NCBI GenBank assembly: GCA_033675265.1
Contig: JAUJYZ010001087.1
Coordinates: forward strand, 434,001-498,000
Direction: 5' to 3'
Source: Actinostola sp. cb2023
Lineage: Eukaryota; Cnidaria; Anthozoa; Actiniaria; Actinostolidae
Length of the DNA stretch: 64,000 nucleotides
The translations under genes were made by a program, and so were the position numbers. Below, piece by piece: positions 41,192 through 64,000 of this stretch. The notes beneath the pieces were generated by a model. That model saw only the letters and a list, made by a program, of their open reading frames with translations, searched no databases and was not told where the DNA came from. Position 1 is the stretch's first letter. Each line of letters begins with the position of its first letter.

Positions 41192-42160
41192 ATTAAAATT
41201 CTTCGTTCTCATTGGTCAAAAAACGAAATCTTACGATTTCTGTACGATTTCCACCGAATTTACCCGATATTAATACCTTATTTGGAAGCCATGCTATTGT
41301 TATGTCATTCGGGAAGTTTTCGTGAAAATCGTATGTGCGGAACAAGGATAACGACGGTCTCCCGAGTTGTCCGCCATCGCATGAGTCAAGCCAGTGGTCA
41401 TTGTAGTCATTGAATTTCTTCAATTTTCGAATGTTTTTCAAGTTATATAGACTGGTAAATAGTGTATATAGTATATATGACGTAAATAGTTCGCAATTTC
41501 TACTTTTTGGGGAGTTTTTTCTTATATTTCTCGACGCTCCCGTCACGCTGCGTATGTGGCGTTACGGCATGGCAAAGGTCACGAAGTGAACTCAGATTGC
41601 TCGCCCGATCATGGAAGTTGGCTGGACGTTTTGTAGCCATTCTTTAGTTCCCAAACTCCTTGTAAGTTTGAACAAAGATATATTTCGACGACAATTTCGA
41701 AATCCTTGTGTGGCTATTTTAAGAATATCAATACTCCTTTGTTGAGCAGCAAGGGGTCTTTTCGCGCAGGTGTGAAGTACTTATATCCGACCCAATCGGG
41801 TCTTAGAAATTCTTACCAAATGTCATCTTGTATTTCAAATATAACCCAGATATCCCAAGGACAGGTTATTTCTCGTCATAAATGGTATTTCCGCACATAC
41901 GAATTATCTGTAATTCTGGATACTTATAAACCATCACTATATGTATCTGCTAATGAGTTTGTGTAGTCCCAATCATTCTTCTTTACGAAATATTTAGGAA
42001 AACAATTTGAATTTCGAGCTGAATCGGGTTATAACCAATGATAACTGAAGCTATAATTGGGTTATAGGATTAAATGAAACAGCTACTTTTGCGCCAGGCC
42101 TATTGTTTTCACAGTCTGTAGTTCTTACGCGAACCATTACTTAATATCATATTGCTATGT
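41192..42160. other. Intergenic DNA, nothing assigned
   Basis: Contains ORFs at 41193-41546 (minus) and 41706-41966 (plus) without recognised motifs. Confidence 0.4.
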
Positions 42161-42167
42161 CAGTACA

Positions 42168-42240
42168 GTCAAATTAAGCGATCACCCTCGGGAACTAGCC
42201 AACTGACCGCTTAATAGAGGTGTTCTAAATTTAGCATGTA
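42168..42240. mobile_element. pogo-like TIR fragment
   Basis: CAGTCAAATTAAGCGATCACC and GACCGCTTAATAGAGGTG resemble pogo/Tigger TIR subregions. Fragment only. Confidence 0.4.
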
Positions 42241-42464
42241 ATATGGCAAATATTGAACTAGAATGTGAAATTAGCTGAATTTGCTGCAGGTTTACAAATG
42301 TACGTGATGTCATATTTCTGCGTTAAAATGTAAATTAGCTGCTTCAAAATTAAAACAAGATGGCCGAAGGTGAAGTTGAGTAAGTCACTTCTCCATAGAT
42401 TTAGACTTTCTTTTGAACTAAATCCTTGATAATTTAGGGCTTAGGAAATATAAATGATATTAAT

Positions 42465-42591
42465 ATGATCTTTTTTCGGGCATAATGGTTTATTTAGGCC
42501 CATGAAGTTCATTTATGTCCTTGCTGTGCTCTGGCATAAATAATCTTCATTGGGCCTAAATAAACCACATTATGCCCGAAAAAAGATCACA
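42465..42591. mobile_element. TTAA-flanked short hairpin element
   Basis: TTAA at 42461-42464 and 42592-42595. Arms TATGATCTTTTTTCGGGC...GCCCGAAAAAAGATCACA surround a loop near 42520. Its right TTAA is also the left TTAA of the next element. Confidence 0.8.
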
Positions 42592-42595
42592 TTAA

Positions 42596-43593
42596 CCCTT
42601 TGACACCCAGAGATTTTTGAGTTTTTTAGCGATTTTCTGGACCAAATCACGTCATAGGAAATTTCGATTCCATATAAGGGGTTTCCATGGAAATCTTGAG
42701 TTCTGAATGCCTGTGGGCTCGCGTCTTCACGTGTGCTGTCTTTCTTCTTGGGAGCTCGTAGGGGCTAGTAGTAATCACTACTCGAAGAGGCCAATTTTGC
42801 ATTTTTAGAGTGTTTATAGCCATTATTCACCACAGAAGCCCCCAGGACAGCATCATTAAGCTTGACTGGTGTGGTAGAGACCGTTCTCCTGGAAGAACTC
42901 AGGAGGAAGATACGAATTCACGAACATATTTCGGCAGCTCGTTCAGATTTTCCAGACTCAAAGTGAAATCGTCTCTCTGGTCTTTCTGTGGTGGATTCCA
43001 GGGCCTACAAAGGCATTTTTGGCGACTTTGGACTTGTAAAGAATGCAACCGGTGCAATATTTTGCCTGTAGGACCGACTGGCTCGACACTATAAATTCTT
43101 AAAAACACAAAGGGCGGGATACTTTCTGTCGAAAATTCCCGGATGTTCCCGGCATCCTTTTCAGGCGTGCAGAAGGAAAACACGTGTTAGCGAAAGTGGT
43201 CCTAAGGAAATGGCTATTGTTCGGTGAGTTAAGGAAAAGAGAGGGAAAAATTCACGAATATATCAAGAAGAGAGATGGAAGTTTGCTGAGAAAGTGGCGT
43301 TTTGTTTCGCAAGGATGTATTTTGGAAGAAAATCCAAGTCAAATGTCGTTCATTTTCGAGGTGTAAAATTGCGTCAAAAACACGCTTTTTTGATTTTTAT
43401 GGCAAACAAATTGAACTAATGCCCAGAAATCGGACCTGTAAGTCAGTTTACTTGAGGTTAAAATATGAAGAGTTATCTAGTTGTCACTAATAACTGGCCA
43501 TGAGATCGATGTTACGAAAATTCAGAAAGTTAGAATTTTAAAAAGCAGTATCGATTTTTACGGGCGGTTTCGGGCGCCGTGGGAGTCAAAGGG
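42596..43593. mobile_element. TTAA-flanked element, CCCTTTGAC family, copy B
   Basis: TTAA at 42592-42595 and 43594-43597; TIR CCCTTTGACACCCAG...GGGAGTCAAAGGG. Collinear with copy A but lacking its nested insertion. Short ORFs (42810-43490) are not conserved in frame with copy A, so it is judged non-coding. Confidence 0.9.
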
Positions 43594-43597
43594 TTAA

Positions 43598-44041
43598 GAG
43601 GATATTTATTTCAACATCGTGTAATATCCGCCAAAAGCGCCAAAAATGAGCCCTTTTGAACAGTTTGACTTTCGATTTTCGCTTTGGATTAACACTCTAA
43701 TTTTATTTAAACCAAGCACAAACTATTAAAAACAAAGTAAATTGTCTGCCTAAAGCTGTTTTAGCGTTGTACGAAGCCATTTTCCTGCTCTTTGTTTCAA
43801 ATTTGAGCTAATTCAGGGGAAAACATCAGCAATACTAGCAAATATACAGATCTAGCCCATGTGGACAGTTTTCAAATCAAATTTTCGCTTTGGATTAACA
43901 CTCTAATTTCACTTTTACCGTTCGAAAACCATCACAAATACCTTGAACTCTTTGCTAATGCAGTTTTAGCCTTGTACAAAACGTATTCTCCATGCTATTG
44001 GTTTTTGGCGCTCAATACGCGCGTTCGTAAAAAATATCCTC
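43598..44041. mobile_element. TTAA-flanked element with internal direct duplication
   Basis: TTAA at 43594-43597 and 44042-44045; ends GAGGATATTT...AAATATCCTC. Two diverged direct copies of a block with TTTTCGCTTTGGATTAACAC (43677 and 43884). It abuts copy B, sharing one TTAA. Confidence 0.75.
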
Positions 44042-44045
44042 TTAA

Positions 44046-45514
44046 TGTTATAATAATAATACAGTGTAATAATAATTTAATAACTTGTATAGCACATCTT
44101 CCATGGCGAAAAATATCAAATAAATTTAGATGTACTAATATACGTGTCATTATTATTTGCCTGCAACGTAGATTTGTAGAATGAATCTGAATGCAAGTAA
44201 ATTAAACTCGCAGCACTTCACTTTCTATAAGAAACAACTAGTCTTATATATATTATATAAATCTGTGATAGGCAAATGAATTGAAAACTGTGAACGATGT
44301 GCACTGTATTGAATACAATTGGACAAGGTACATGTATAAGCTTATAGTAGCTACATGTACATGTAATAACAGCTTGTTCAATATAAAACATCGACTTGTT
44401 GGGGCCAGCAAGGTGTGGTGATAACACTAAAGACGTAAAGTGAAAGTAGCAGCATATTGCATGTAAAATACTAGTGAATAACACAGGTTATACTCGCAAC
44501 AGAAGTAAAGAGACAGTTAATGAGACTATGTATTGGATACGACTGTACTGCATGATTATGAACTCATATTAAACATTACGTCATTAGCCCATCTGATTCA
44601 AGGTACAAACATTTAAGCTTATGTAAGTTAAGCTTAATATATTGTCAGTGATAAATTTTGCACATTACAATCAAGGAACAAACCTAGAAAATCAAGGGGG
44701 AAAGGTTGCTGTATGTTAATATGAGTATTGCTGATAAACTTATGCCTTTATCAGTTTATGGAATATGGGAGACAGCAAACCACACAGCGAAAAGTTCTGC
44801 CATTAAATTAGTCAAGTAATACGCACAAATATTCGACAACAGTGTAAACGAAATCGAACAAAAACGCTTGTCGTTTCAAAACCAAAACTAGTAGGTGCTA
44901 AAACAAAAGCAGACACTATTTAAGCAAAGTAAAACCTTACCGTTCAAGAACAAGATGGATAAAACAACACGACGAAACCAAACAAGACTAGAGGAACCTT
45001 ATTAGGTAACCCTAATAGCGTCCCTTACACTGGGAGGGGAGGAAGCTAAGGGTGTCCTGAAACTTTTTATAGCTTTATAAAAAAATATTTAAATAATTTT
45101 AGTTAGTTCTTCTATATTTTAATGATATTATTAATAACATATATAGTTTAAATTGTTGGATGCACTATAAATAAATTATTATTATTATTAAATTATTATG
45201 CATGAGCCCTCCTGAGAGCTTTCTGTACCATAGTAATTAGTGCCCTTATGCGAAAATTTTGAAGGAGTGACCACTGCTCATCCATATATGGCGTTTATGA
45301 CCAAATAAGGGTTGTTTCGTAATGTGATGCGGCGTTTGACGTTAGCTACAGAACGGCGGCCATAGTTCGCTCCTTCTTCCTGGAATCAGAAGTTGAGGAC
45401 ATTTGAGGCGAATTTTAACTATCTTTGCGACTTTTTCAACGTCAAAGTCCTCAGGAACTTTCTCGCTTAAGTACGAAGCATATTTCTGTAGTTTTATTTT
45501 AGAAACAACTAAAT
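44046..45514 (+). promoter_or_regulatory. PP2A upstream region
   Basis: No TATA box assigned. Near the gene, AACGGCGGCCATAG at 45352-45365 resembles a YY1-type site, and AAATAAGG words occur near 45303. The first ATG after the pyrimidine-rich stretch is the PP2A start. The transcription start is not determinable. The rest (44046-45200) is AT-rich with no gene seen. Confidence 0.35.
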
Positions 45515-58760
<13,246 letters not shown>

Positions 58761-58792
58761 TAGTATCACGATTTTCAAGTCACTTTGTTTTA

Positions 58793-59961
58793 TTTTGAGA
58801 CGTCAATATTTTGTGGTATTGACGTCTCAAAATTACCGCGCGCGATTGGCTCACAGGATATGATTGACAGCGAAAATGACATTTTTTTGGTATCTGGCTT
58901 TCAACTACAATGCGAATGCAGGAATGTTCTTCGATTTTTCAAGGAAAATTCAAGGTTATTCCACAGTAAAAAGGAGTTTCTACAATGCAGTATTATCAGT
59001 ATTATGTTAAATGTGTATAAACAAGGGAAGCTAAGGTCGTAGTTAAGGTGAGAAATGATTCTGTCAAACCTCATTCACAGCTAAAATTTCATTTCACGGC
59101 GAAAGCTACGAACACTCTAGTTTCTTGATAAAACTTGATGCTGTAAAAGTGTAAATTACAATCAGGCACATGATGAAAACCTTGATCCAGTAAGACAATA
59201 AAACAGTTATTATAATTATTTGGTCGTTTGTTTATTGCAGAATAACATTGAATGAAGTTGAATTAATTTACAGTGAAAGTTGTTCTTTGCCGTGAAAATC
59301 CGGCTAATCTTGTAGAATCTTGTTCTTAATTTGCCGTCTTTTGAGCTATTTTCCACCCTGCATTGGACTTGACGTCGACTGACATATTGCAGTCACATTT
59401 GTCCTTGTATATACAGAAGATTGAGGGTTAAAACATCGTTGAATTTTCACGAAATTATATTTAAGCTTACTGAATCGATTCACTTTCAATCTGGCGAACC
59501 GTACGATAAACTTTGGATTTGTTTTCATTCGCTTTTCTGCCAAAAAGAGATGAAATGCTTGTCATGACATAAAAGAGGAAGTTTGTCAATAGTTCTCTAT
59601 AATCGCTATCATGTCAGTTAACTTGTTTAAACTGTCATGTTAACTTTTTTTCTAATCTTTTTGTAAAGCAAAAAGAGTTTTCAAAAACTTCAAATCGTAG
59701 CTACGTCAACGCGCGAGGTTGTGAGAATTTGAACCAAATCAGAATGCTTTCCTTGTTATTTTATAAGTTTTTCTTGCGAATTATTGTAGAATCGTGATAC
59801 AAAACTAATTGCGATTTTGAGACGGCGATACCACAAAATATTGACGGCGTTGGTAGAAAATATATTCCGTATTGCGCGACTCCGCCCAATACGGAATATA
59901 TTTTCTCCCAACTAGCCGTCAATATTTTGTGGTATCACCGTCTCAAAATCGCAATTAGTTT
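58793..59961. mobile_element. Pair of related hairpins bounding intronic DNA
   Basis: A short hairpin at 58793-58833 (TTTTGAGACGTCAAT...ATTGACGTCTCAAAA) and a larger one at 59802-59961 (AACTAATTGCGATTTTGAG..., inverted) share ATATTTTGTGGTAT. The outer element limits are unclear. The ORFs between them have no recognised motif. Confidence 0.5.
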
Positions 59962-59973
59962 ATATAATCAAAG

Positions 59974-60042
59974 GCACCCGTTGGTGAACTTGTGGATTTT
60001 CGGTATGTGAGTGATGAGGAACGCCTTGAAGAAGACATTAGG
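59974..60042 (+). other. Unassigned exon-like segment
   Basis: 69 nt open, 23 codons in phase 0 between an AAAG acceptor-like and a GG/GTATGT donor-like site. It reads APVGELVDFRYVSDEERLEE and on to DIR. It does not match any part of PP2A. It could be an exon of another gene, an exonised repeat, or chance. Confidence 0.2.
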
Positions 60043-60394
60043 GTATGTTTGAGCATGGAACCAGCACATGTCTTTGTTTGCAGTATCTTTCGTGATCAAT
60101 TCTTGCCATATGTTTTAGCATTTCACTCTTAGAGCGAAAATATTTGAAGATCAAGTAAAAGGTATTCAACAAGTAAAGTTCAATGATTGATTAACATCTG
60201 TGTTGTGCCGACTTTTCATCTAGACTTCGAAATAAAGTGTTTTGGAAGCGATCGAGTTGAAGTCTGGCTTCACCATGTAATAATATTCCCGGTAATATTT
60301 TATGTTTACACGAGACATACAGTACAGTCAGAAAGATTTTCACGCTCCAAAACGACATATCTTCACGACTTCCGATATTTCGTCAGAATGCCAA

Positions 60395-62040
60395 TATAGG
60401 GTGATTCCACAGTAATCCTCCGTTGCAGAGAAGATGAATCAGAAACATTTATTTAAAGTGCTACTTGGACGAAAATCGATCGAATTTAATTTAGCTGAAA
60501 CTTCATTGAATAATTCTTCAAGGGTCTAATAATAACTAGTTAAAATCTTTTTTCGATATTCCAGAGGGAAGTACTATATTTTCATGAATCTTTAGAGGTG
60601 TCAGTGACGTCATCTACTCAACCCAACATTCAGCTCCATACATTTCTTTGTATTTTGTGAGTCAAAATATCTCAATGTTTTGTTCAGATAACAGCTCTGC
60701 ATTGAAGACAACTGGTCAGACAATCAATCCTATGCACAAATAATGTAAGAAAACTCCTTCACCCAAACTTTTAGCTTCATAGAAATAAAATAATTCAAGA
60801 AACTAAACACAAAGAAATGTATGGAGTGAAGCTGTGTTGATTGTTAGAATTGAGTAGATGACCTCACTGACACTTCTAAAGATTCATAAAAATGTAATAC
60901 TTCCCATAGGAATTTTGAGAAAACACATTAACCAGTAATTGTATGGCTCTTTGAGATTATTTCAAGTTTCAACTAAATTAAATTTCATCCGATTTTCGTC
61001 CAAGTAGCACTTTAAGTATACAAAGAAATACAAATTATCAATCACATTGTTTTTGCTCTGGTGTGACAGCTGTCACTTAGGTCTAGCAAAACCAATGTTA
61101 TAATTGACCATGAACTATTAGAGTGAAGCATAAGAAATTAAAATATGACCGTTGCGGAGAAGACACTAAAAATACCTGTTTCACAAACCACAGTTTTCAA
61201 GTTCAAATTCCTGTGAATATTTTAGGTTTTTGCATTGTCTTAGTATTTCATGTGGAAGAGTATTTGTTCTAGTTAACATGAACCACAACAGTTTTCATTA
61301 GATTTAATGAAATGAAATTATTAATTATCAATACAGTATTTATCTTCTACATGTACATGTACATATAAGTTTTTGTTATTTCTGAATATTTTTCTTGTTT
61401 TCCTGAATGTCTTCTCCGCAACAGAAATGTCTTCTCCGCAACAAAATATCTTCTCTGTAACAGAATTGCCTAATCTCCCTAATAAAATTGTCTTCTCCGC
61501 AACAGTATTGTCTTCTCCACAACAAAATACAATCTTTAATTTCACATAGCTAAAAAAACTTGAAGTCACATAAGTTGGGCATAGTGGTCCCCATGTTGAA
61601 AGTTTACAGTTTTGAAACTTTTGTGTTTCTACGACTATTGACTTGCACATGACAAAAACTTTTATGTGTCAAAACGTTGCGGAGAAGACATTTGCCTTTT
61701 GGAATACCCATACTTCAAAGCCTTTTGTCAAAATGTTGTTCTTAGTTGGTCTCTTAGGCAAAGGAGCACTAGGGGATTTGGTTCATAAAGCATCAATAGT
61801 ATTTATAATAATATATATTTTCATAAAGCTCAATTACAGTTGTCTTCTCTGCAATGCCATTTTCTGATTTTTCACAATAATTCCCTAATTATGTAACCAT
61901 GACGATGATGCCCACATGAGAAACAATACCCATAAAGTAAACTTCAGACTCTTGCCTTATATTTATGTTGCAATTCAATAATATTTAATGACTTTCTAGA
62001 AAATGAATTAAGGGATATAATACTGTGGAATGACCCTATA
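60395..62040. mobile_element. TIR element with repeated GTTGCGGAGAAGACA motif
   Basis: TATAGGGTGATTCCACAGTA at 60395 is inverted (TACTGTGGAATGACCCTATA) at 62040. The motif GTTGCGGAGAAGACA or its inverse occurs about nine times (near 60422, 61144, 61414-61460 three times, 61492-61520 twice, 61676, 61841). A TTAA element (60457-61011) is nested inside. No transposase frame. Confidence 0.75.
60457..61011. mobile_element. TTAA-flanked palindromic element
   Basis: TTAA at 60453-60456 and 61012-61015; TIR AGTGCTACTTGGACGAAAATC inverted at the right end, with long arms converging near 60730. Non-coding. Confidence 0.88.
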
Positions 62041-62042
62041 TC

Positions 62043-62800
62043 GTTTATGCAAAATATCGTTTGGAGCTATCCGATTATATCGGTTGAGTCAGGCGATATT
62101 TCGGTTAGGCGATATATCGGTAATAACCATAATGTAAACTGTACATTTATTGAATTCACCACACTGAACAGTTCACTTTTAACGTCTCATTAAAATTCAC
62201 ATTGTCCAATTACTGCATGACTGTAGTGTGTTATATTTACTTTGTGATCTATGAATTATGCTTTTATATACGGTCAGTATGGCGAATGCTTTCATTAACG
62301 CCCAGCAATACCAATCGATAATTCCGATAATCGATAATAATCAATAACAATCGATACCATTCAATCGATTAATATTGGAAATCGATGAAAATCGATCACG
62401 TAAAATTGTGTGAGTATCGATTTTCATCGATTATCATCGATTTCTATCGATTTTCAACAATGCTCAGAAATCCTTCAGACATGGTAAAGATTTGTTGATA
62501 GTGCGGTAGATGAACTGATGCTCTGTTATTCGCTACAGTTGGTGATTGTGCTTCACCAAATTATTTAGATCACGTATCATATTCGCTGTGGTGAATTTTT
62601 AGACGGGGAGCTGAGTCCGAAAAATGGGGGTTTCGTTCAACCCACACCACAGGGCTGTACGAAACAGCGAAACGAAACCAGAAACGAAACACATACCGAA
62701 ACGAAACATGGATACATTTCTGATATTCCAAATATTGAACAGAGAAAAGAATATAATCATAGTACAATTCACTCTAAAAATAGTTTTATTTTAAAATCAA
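62043..62800. repeat. ATCGAT-rich repeat and unassigned DNA
   Basis: 62300-62460 is dense in ATCGAT / ATCGATTTTC words, partly inverted, as at 5843-5945. 62640-62710 has GAAACGAAAC-type simple repetition. No gene recognised. Confidence 0.5.
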
Positions 62801-62962
62801 AGCGACTCGATCGTACCTAAACAACTGATGATGGAAATCTGATTCTGGATGTCGGACTTCGCTTCCATGCTTTACTGACATGTGAACTCATTCCTTTGAA
62901 GTTGTAGAAGTTGAATTCAATGCTTTGAAATAGTACAGGTATTCCCTTTACTGCTGCTGTCG

Positions 62963-63386
62963 GCCTTTTAAGGTCCCTAGTAATGTTCTGACGAGGTAAG
63001 AAGGAAATTGATCGAGCCGAAATCACCAATTCATATTTTTGTTGTCAAAATTTGGACAAATCGGTTGTTACGTGATTTCGGCTCGAACAATTTTTTTCTT
63101 ACCTCGTCAGAACATTACTAGGGACATTAAAAGGCCGTTCACGAAGTTTAAAAAAAATCGTACAAAGGAATAACGCTTGGCAGCAGTTTTAGTGAAAATA
63201 GTGTCGTTTGAATATCAGCTGGCATTCACAAACGCGGCTTACAATGATAATTTTGAATACACTGTCGAAAGGCAGAATAGTTGAATTAGTATTTGTGTTA
63301 AACACAATAAAATCCAAGCAATATTGACGCGGAGCGAGCGAGTTAAAAAATAAGGCAAACCGGTCATTCATTATGTGGGAACCACC
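62963..63386. mobile_element. One-armed copy of the 28057-28731 element
   Basis: It begins at the central part (GGTCCCTAGTAATGTTC) and runs through the right arm to GGAACCACC and TTAA at 63387-63390. The left outer arm is missing. Confidence 0.85.
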
Positions 63387-63460
63387 TTAATCCAACTACA
63401 CATTGCTTCTAGATTTCAAAACCGCAGTACCTACACTACCTATTTTTATTTTTGTTTTAT

Positions 63461-64000
63461 TTACTGTCGAGTAGCCACATGCAGTCCTTGACTGCCTATT
63501 TTCTTCCCAATGCCAGCAAAAGCGCTGTTTGAATCGCATCCTGTAATGGCATGGAAAGCTGGAAGAGCTTGACACAACTGGTCAACCAATTGATCGGGAT
63601 ATGTCATGTACTGGAATGTAGCGAAGTCGGTCTTTGACTCCTGTTCAAAACCATAATTCGTCACAGCCCAATTCTCTGTAGTGGGTAGTACATAGTATAA
63701 ATACATCGGTATCAGGAGACTGGATGATGACTCTATTTACAACTTGTGAAGCATGCTTGGCATGAAGTAACAATCTGGTATCAGCTTCCTCATGATTAGA
63801 TTTCAATTCTCTCACAGTTTCCCAGTGACCTTTTCGTGATGGAAACCGCACTCAGGCCATCCTTGCAACCCCCTCCGACCATAAGCTTCTTGTTGTCTGG
63901 TAGCTTCTCTTGGCCTAATATGCAGAATGCATCTGTTAAAAATTGGCATATGTTGGTCTTGTTCTTTGGATTCGCAATGTATTTTCCCCATTGCTTTGGA
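63461..64000 (-). pseudogene. Frameshifted multicopy transposon-type ORF (HEEADTR / DTDV / TGCDS family)
   Basis: Three frames in series. At 64000-63850: WGKYIANPKNKTNICQFLTD and LPDNKKLMVGGG. At 63851-63645: SNHEEADTRLLLHAKHA then QSPDTDVFIL. At 63706-63461: LPAFHAITGCDSNSAFAGIG. Frame changes fall near 63850 and just after DTDVFI. Such motif sets recur in uncharacterised, repetitive invertebrate proteins thought to belong to mobile elements. The acidic EAD and DTD motifs and GCDS could be metal-binding. The N-terminus lies beyond the window. Likely dead; function unknown. Confidence 0.55.

Noticed and set aside
39413..41192. Many overlapping ORFs of up to 187 codons on both strands
   Set aside because: They are translations of a 36-bp tandem repeat, which stays open in several frames because 36 is divisible by three. 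There is no start context, no splice pattern and no known domain.
42810..43490. Possible transposase frames in the CCCTTTGAC element
   Set aside because: The frames are not conserved between copies A and B, and no piggyBac motifs could be seen, so the element is called non-autonomous.

Overview
The window is animal nuclear DNA, most likely from a marine or early-branching invertebrate. Genes are split by GT-AG introns, the background is AT-rich, and introns and intergenic DNA are packed with terminal-inverted-repeat (TIR) elements, foldback hairpins and minisatellites. Nothing prokaryotic was seen. The species cannot be named from sequence alone.

Two conserved genes lie head to head. On the minus strand, from 36409 leftwards past 4415, is an annexin with a long Gly/Pro/Tyr-rich N-terminus (annexin A7/A11 style). 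Twelve exons were placed by hand; their phases all agree and they sum to 1347 nt (449 codons). They cover the disordered N-terminus, annexin repeats 1 and 2, and the first half of repeat 3. The rest lies beyond the left edge. On the plus strand, from 45515 to 58724, are the first four coding exons (193 codons) of the PP2A catalytic subunit. Its C-terminal third lies beyond the right edge.

Layout. 1-4290: element relics, including Crypton-like and DDE-transposase-like coding debris. 4295-36409: the annexin gene; seven of its introns contain a minisatellite next to an exon, and in four of these the repeat unit contains the splice site plus exon bases. 36787-41191: a TIR element holding a very G-rich strand-skewed block and a 36-bp array. 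42465-44041: three TTAA-bounded elements placed end to end. 45200-58724: PP2A, whose second intron is a nest of elements, one carrying a THAP zinc-finger ORF opposed by antisense exons resembling the P2X7 C-terminal (P2RX7_C) domain. 58725-64000: more elements and, at the right edge, a frameshifted multicopy-type transposon ORF.

Recurrent theme: at least ten TIR elements of about nine sequence families are each flanked by TTAA, as for Kolobok or piggyBac transposons. At least four others are flanked by TA with CAGT termini (Tc1/mariner/pogo type). No intact transposase was found. No tRNA, rRNA or CRISPR was seen. The two host genes have unrelated functions (Ca2+-dependent membrane binding; Ser/Thr dephosphorylation), and nothing here suggests co-regulation beyond proximity.
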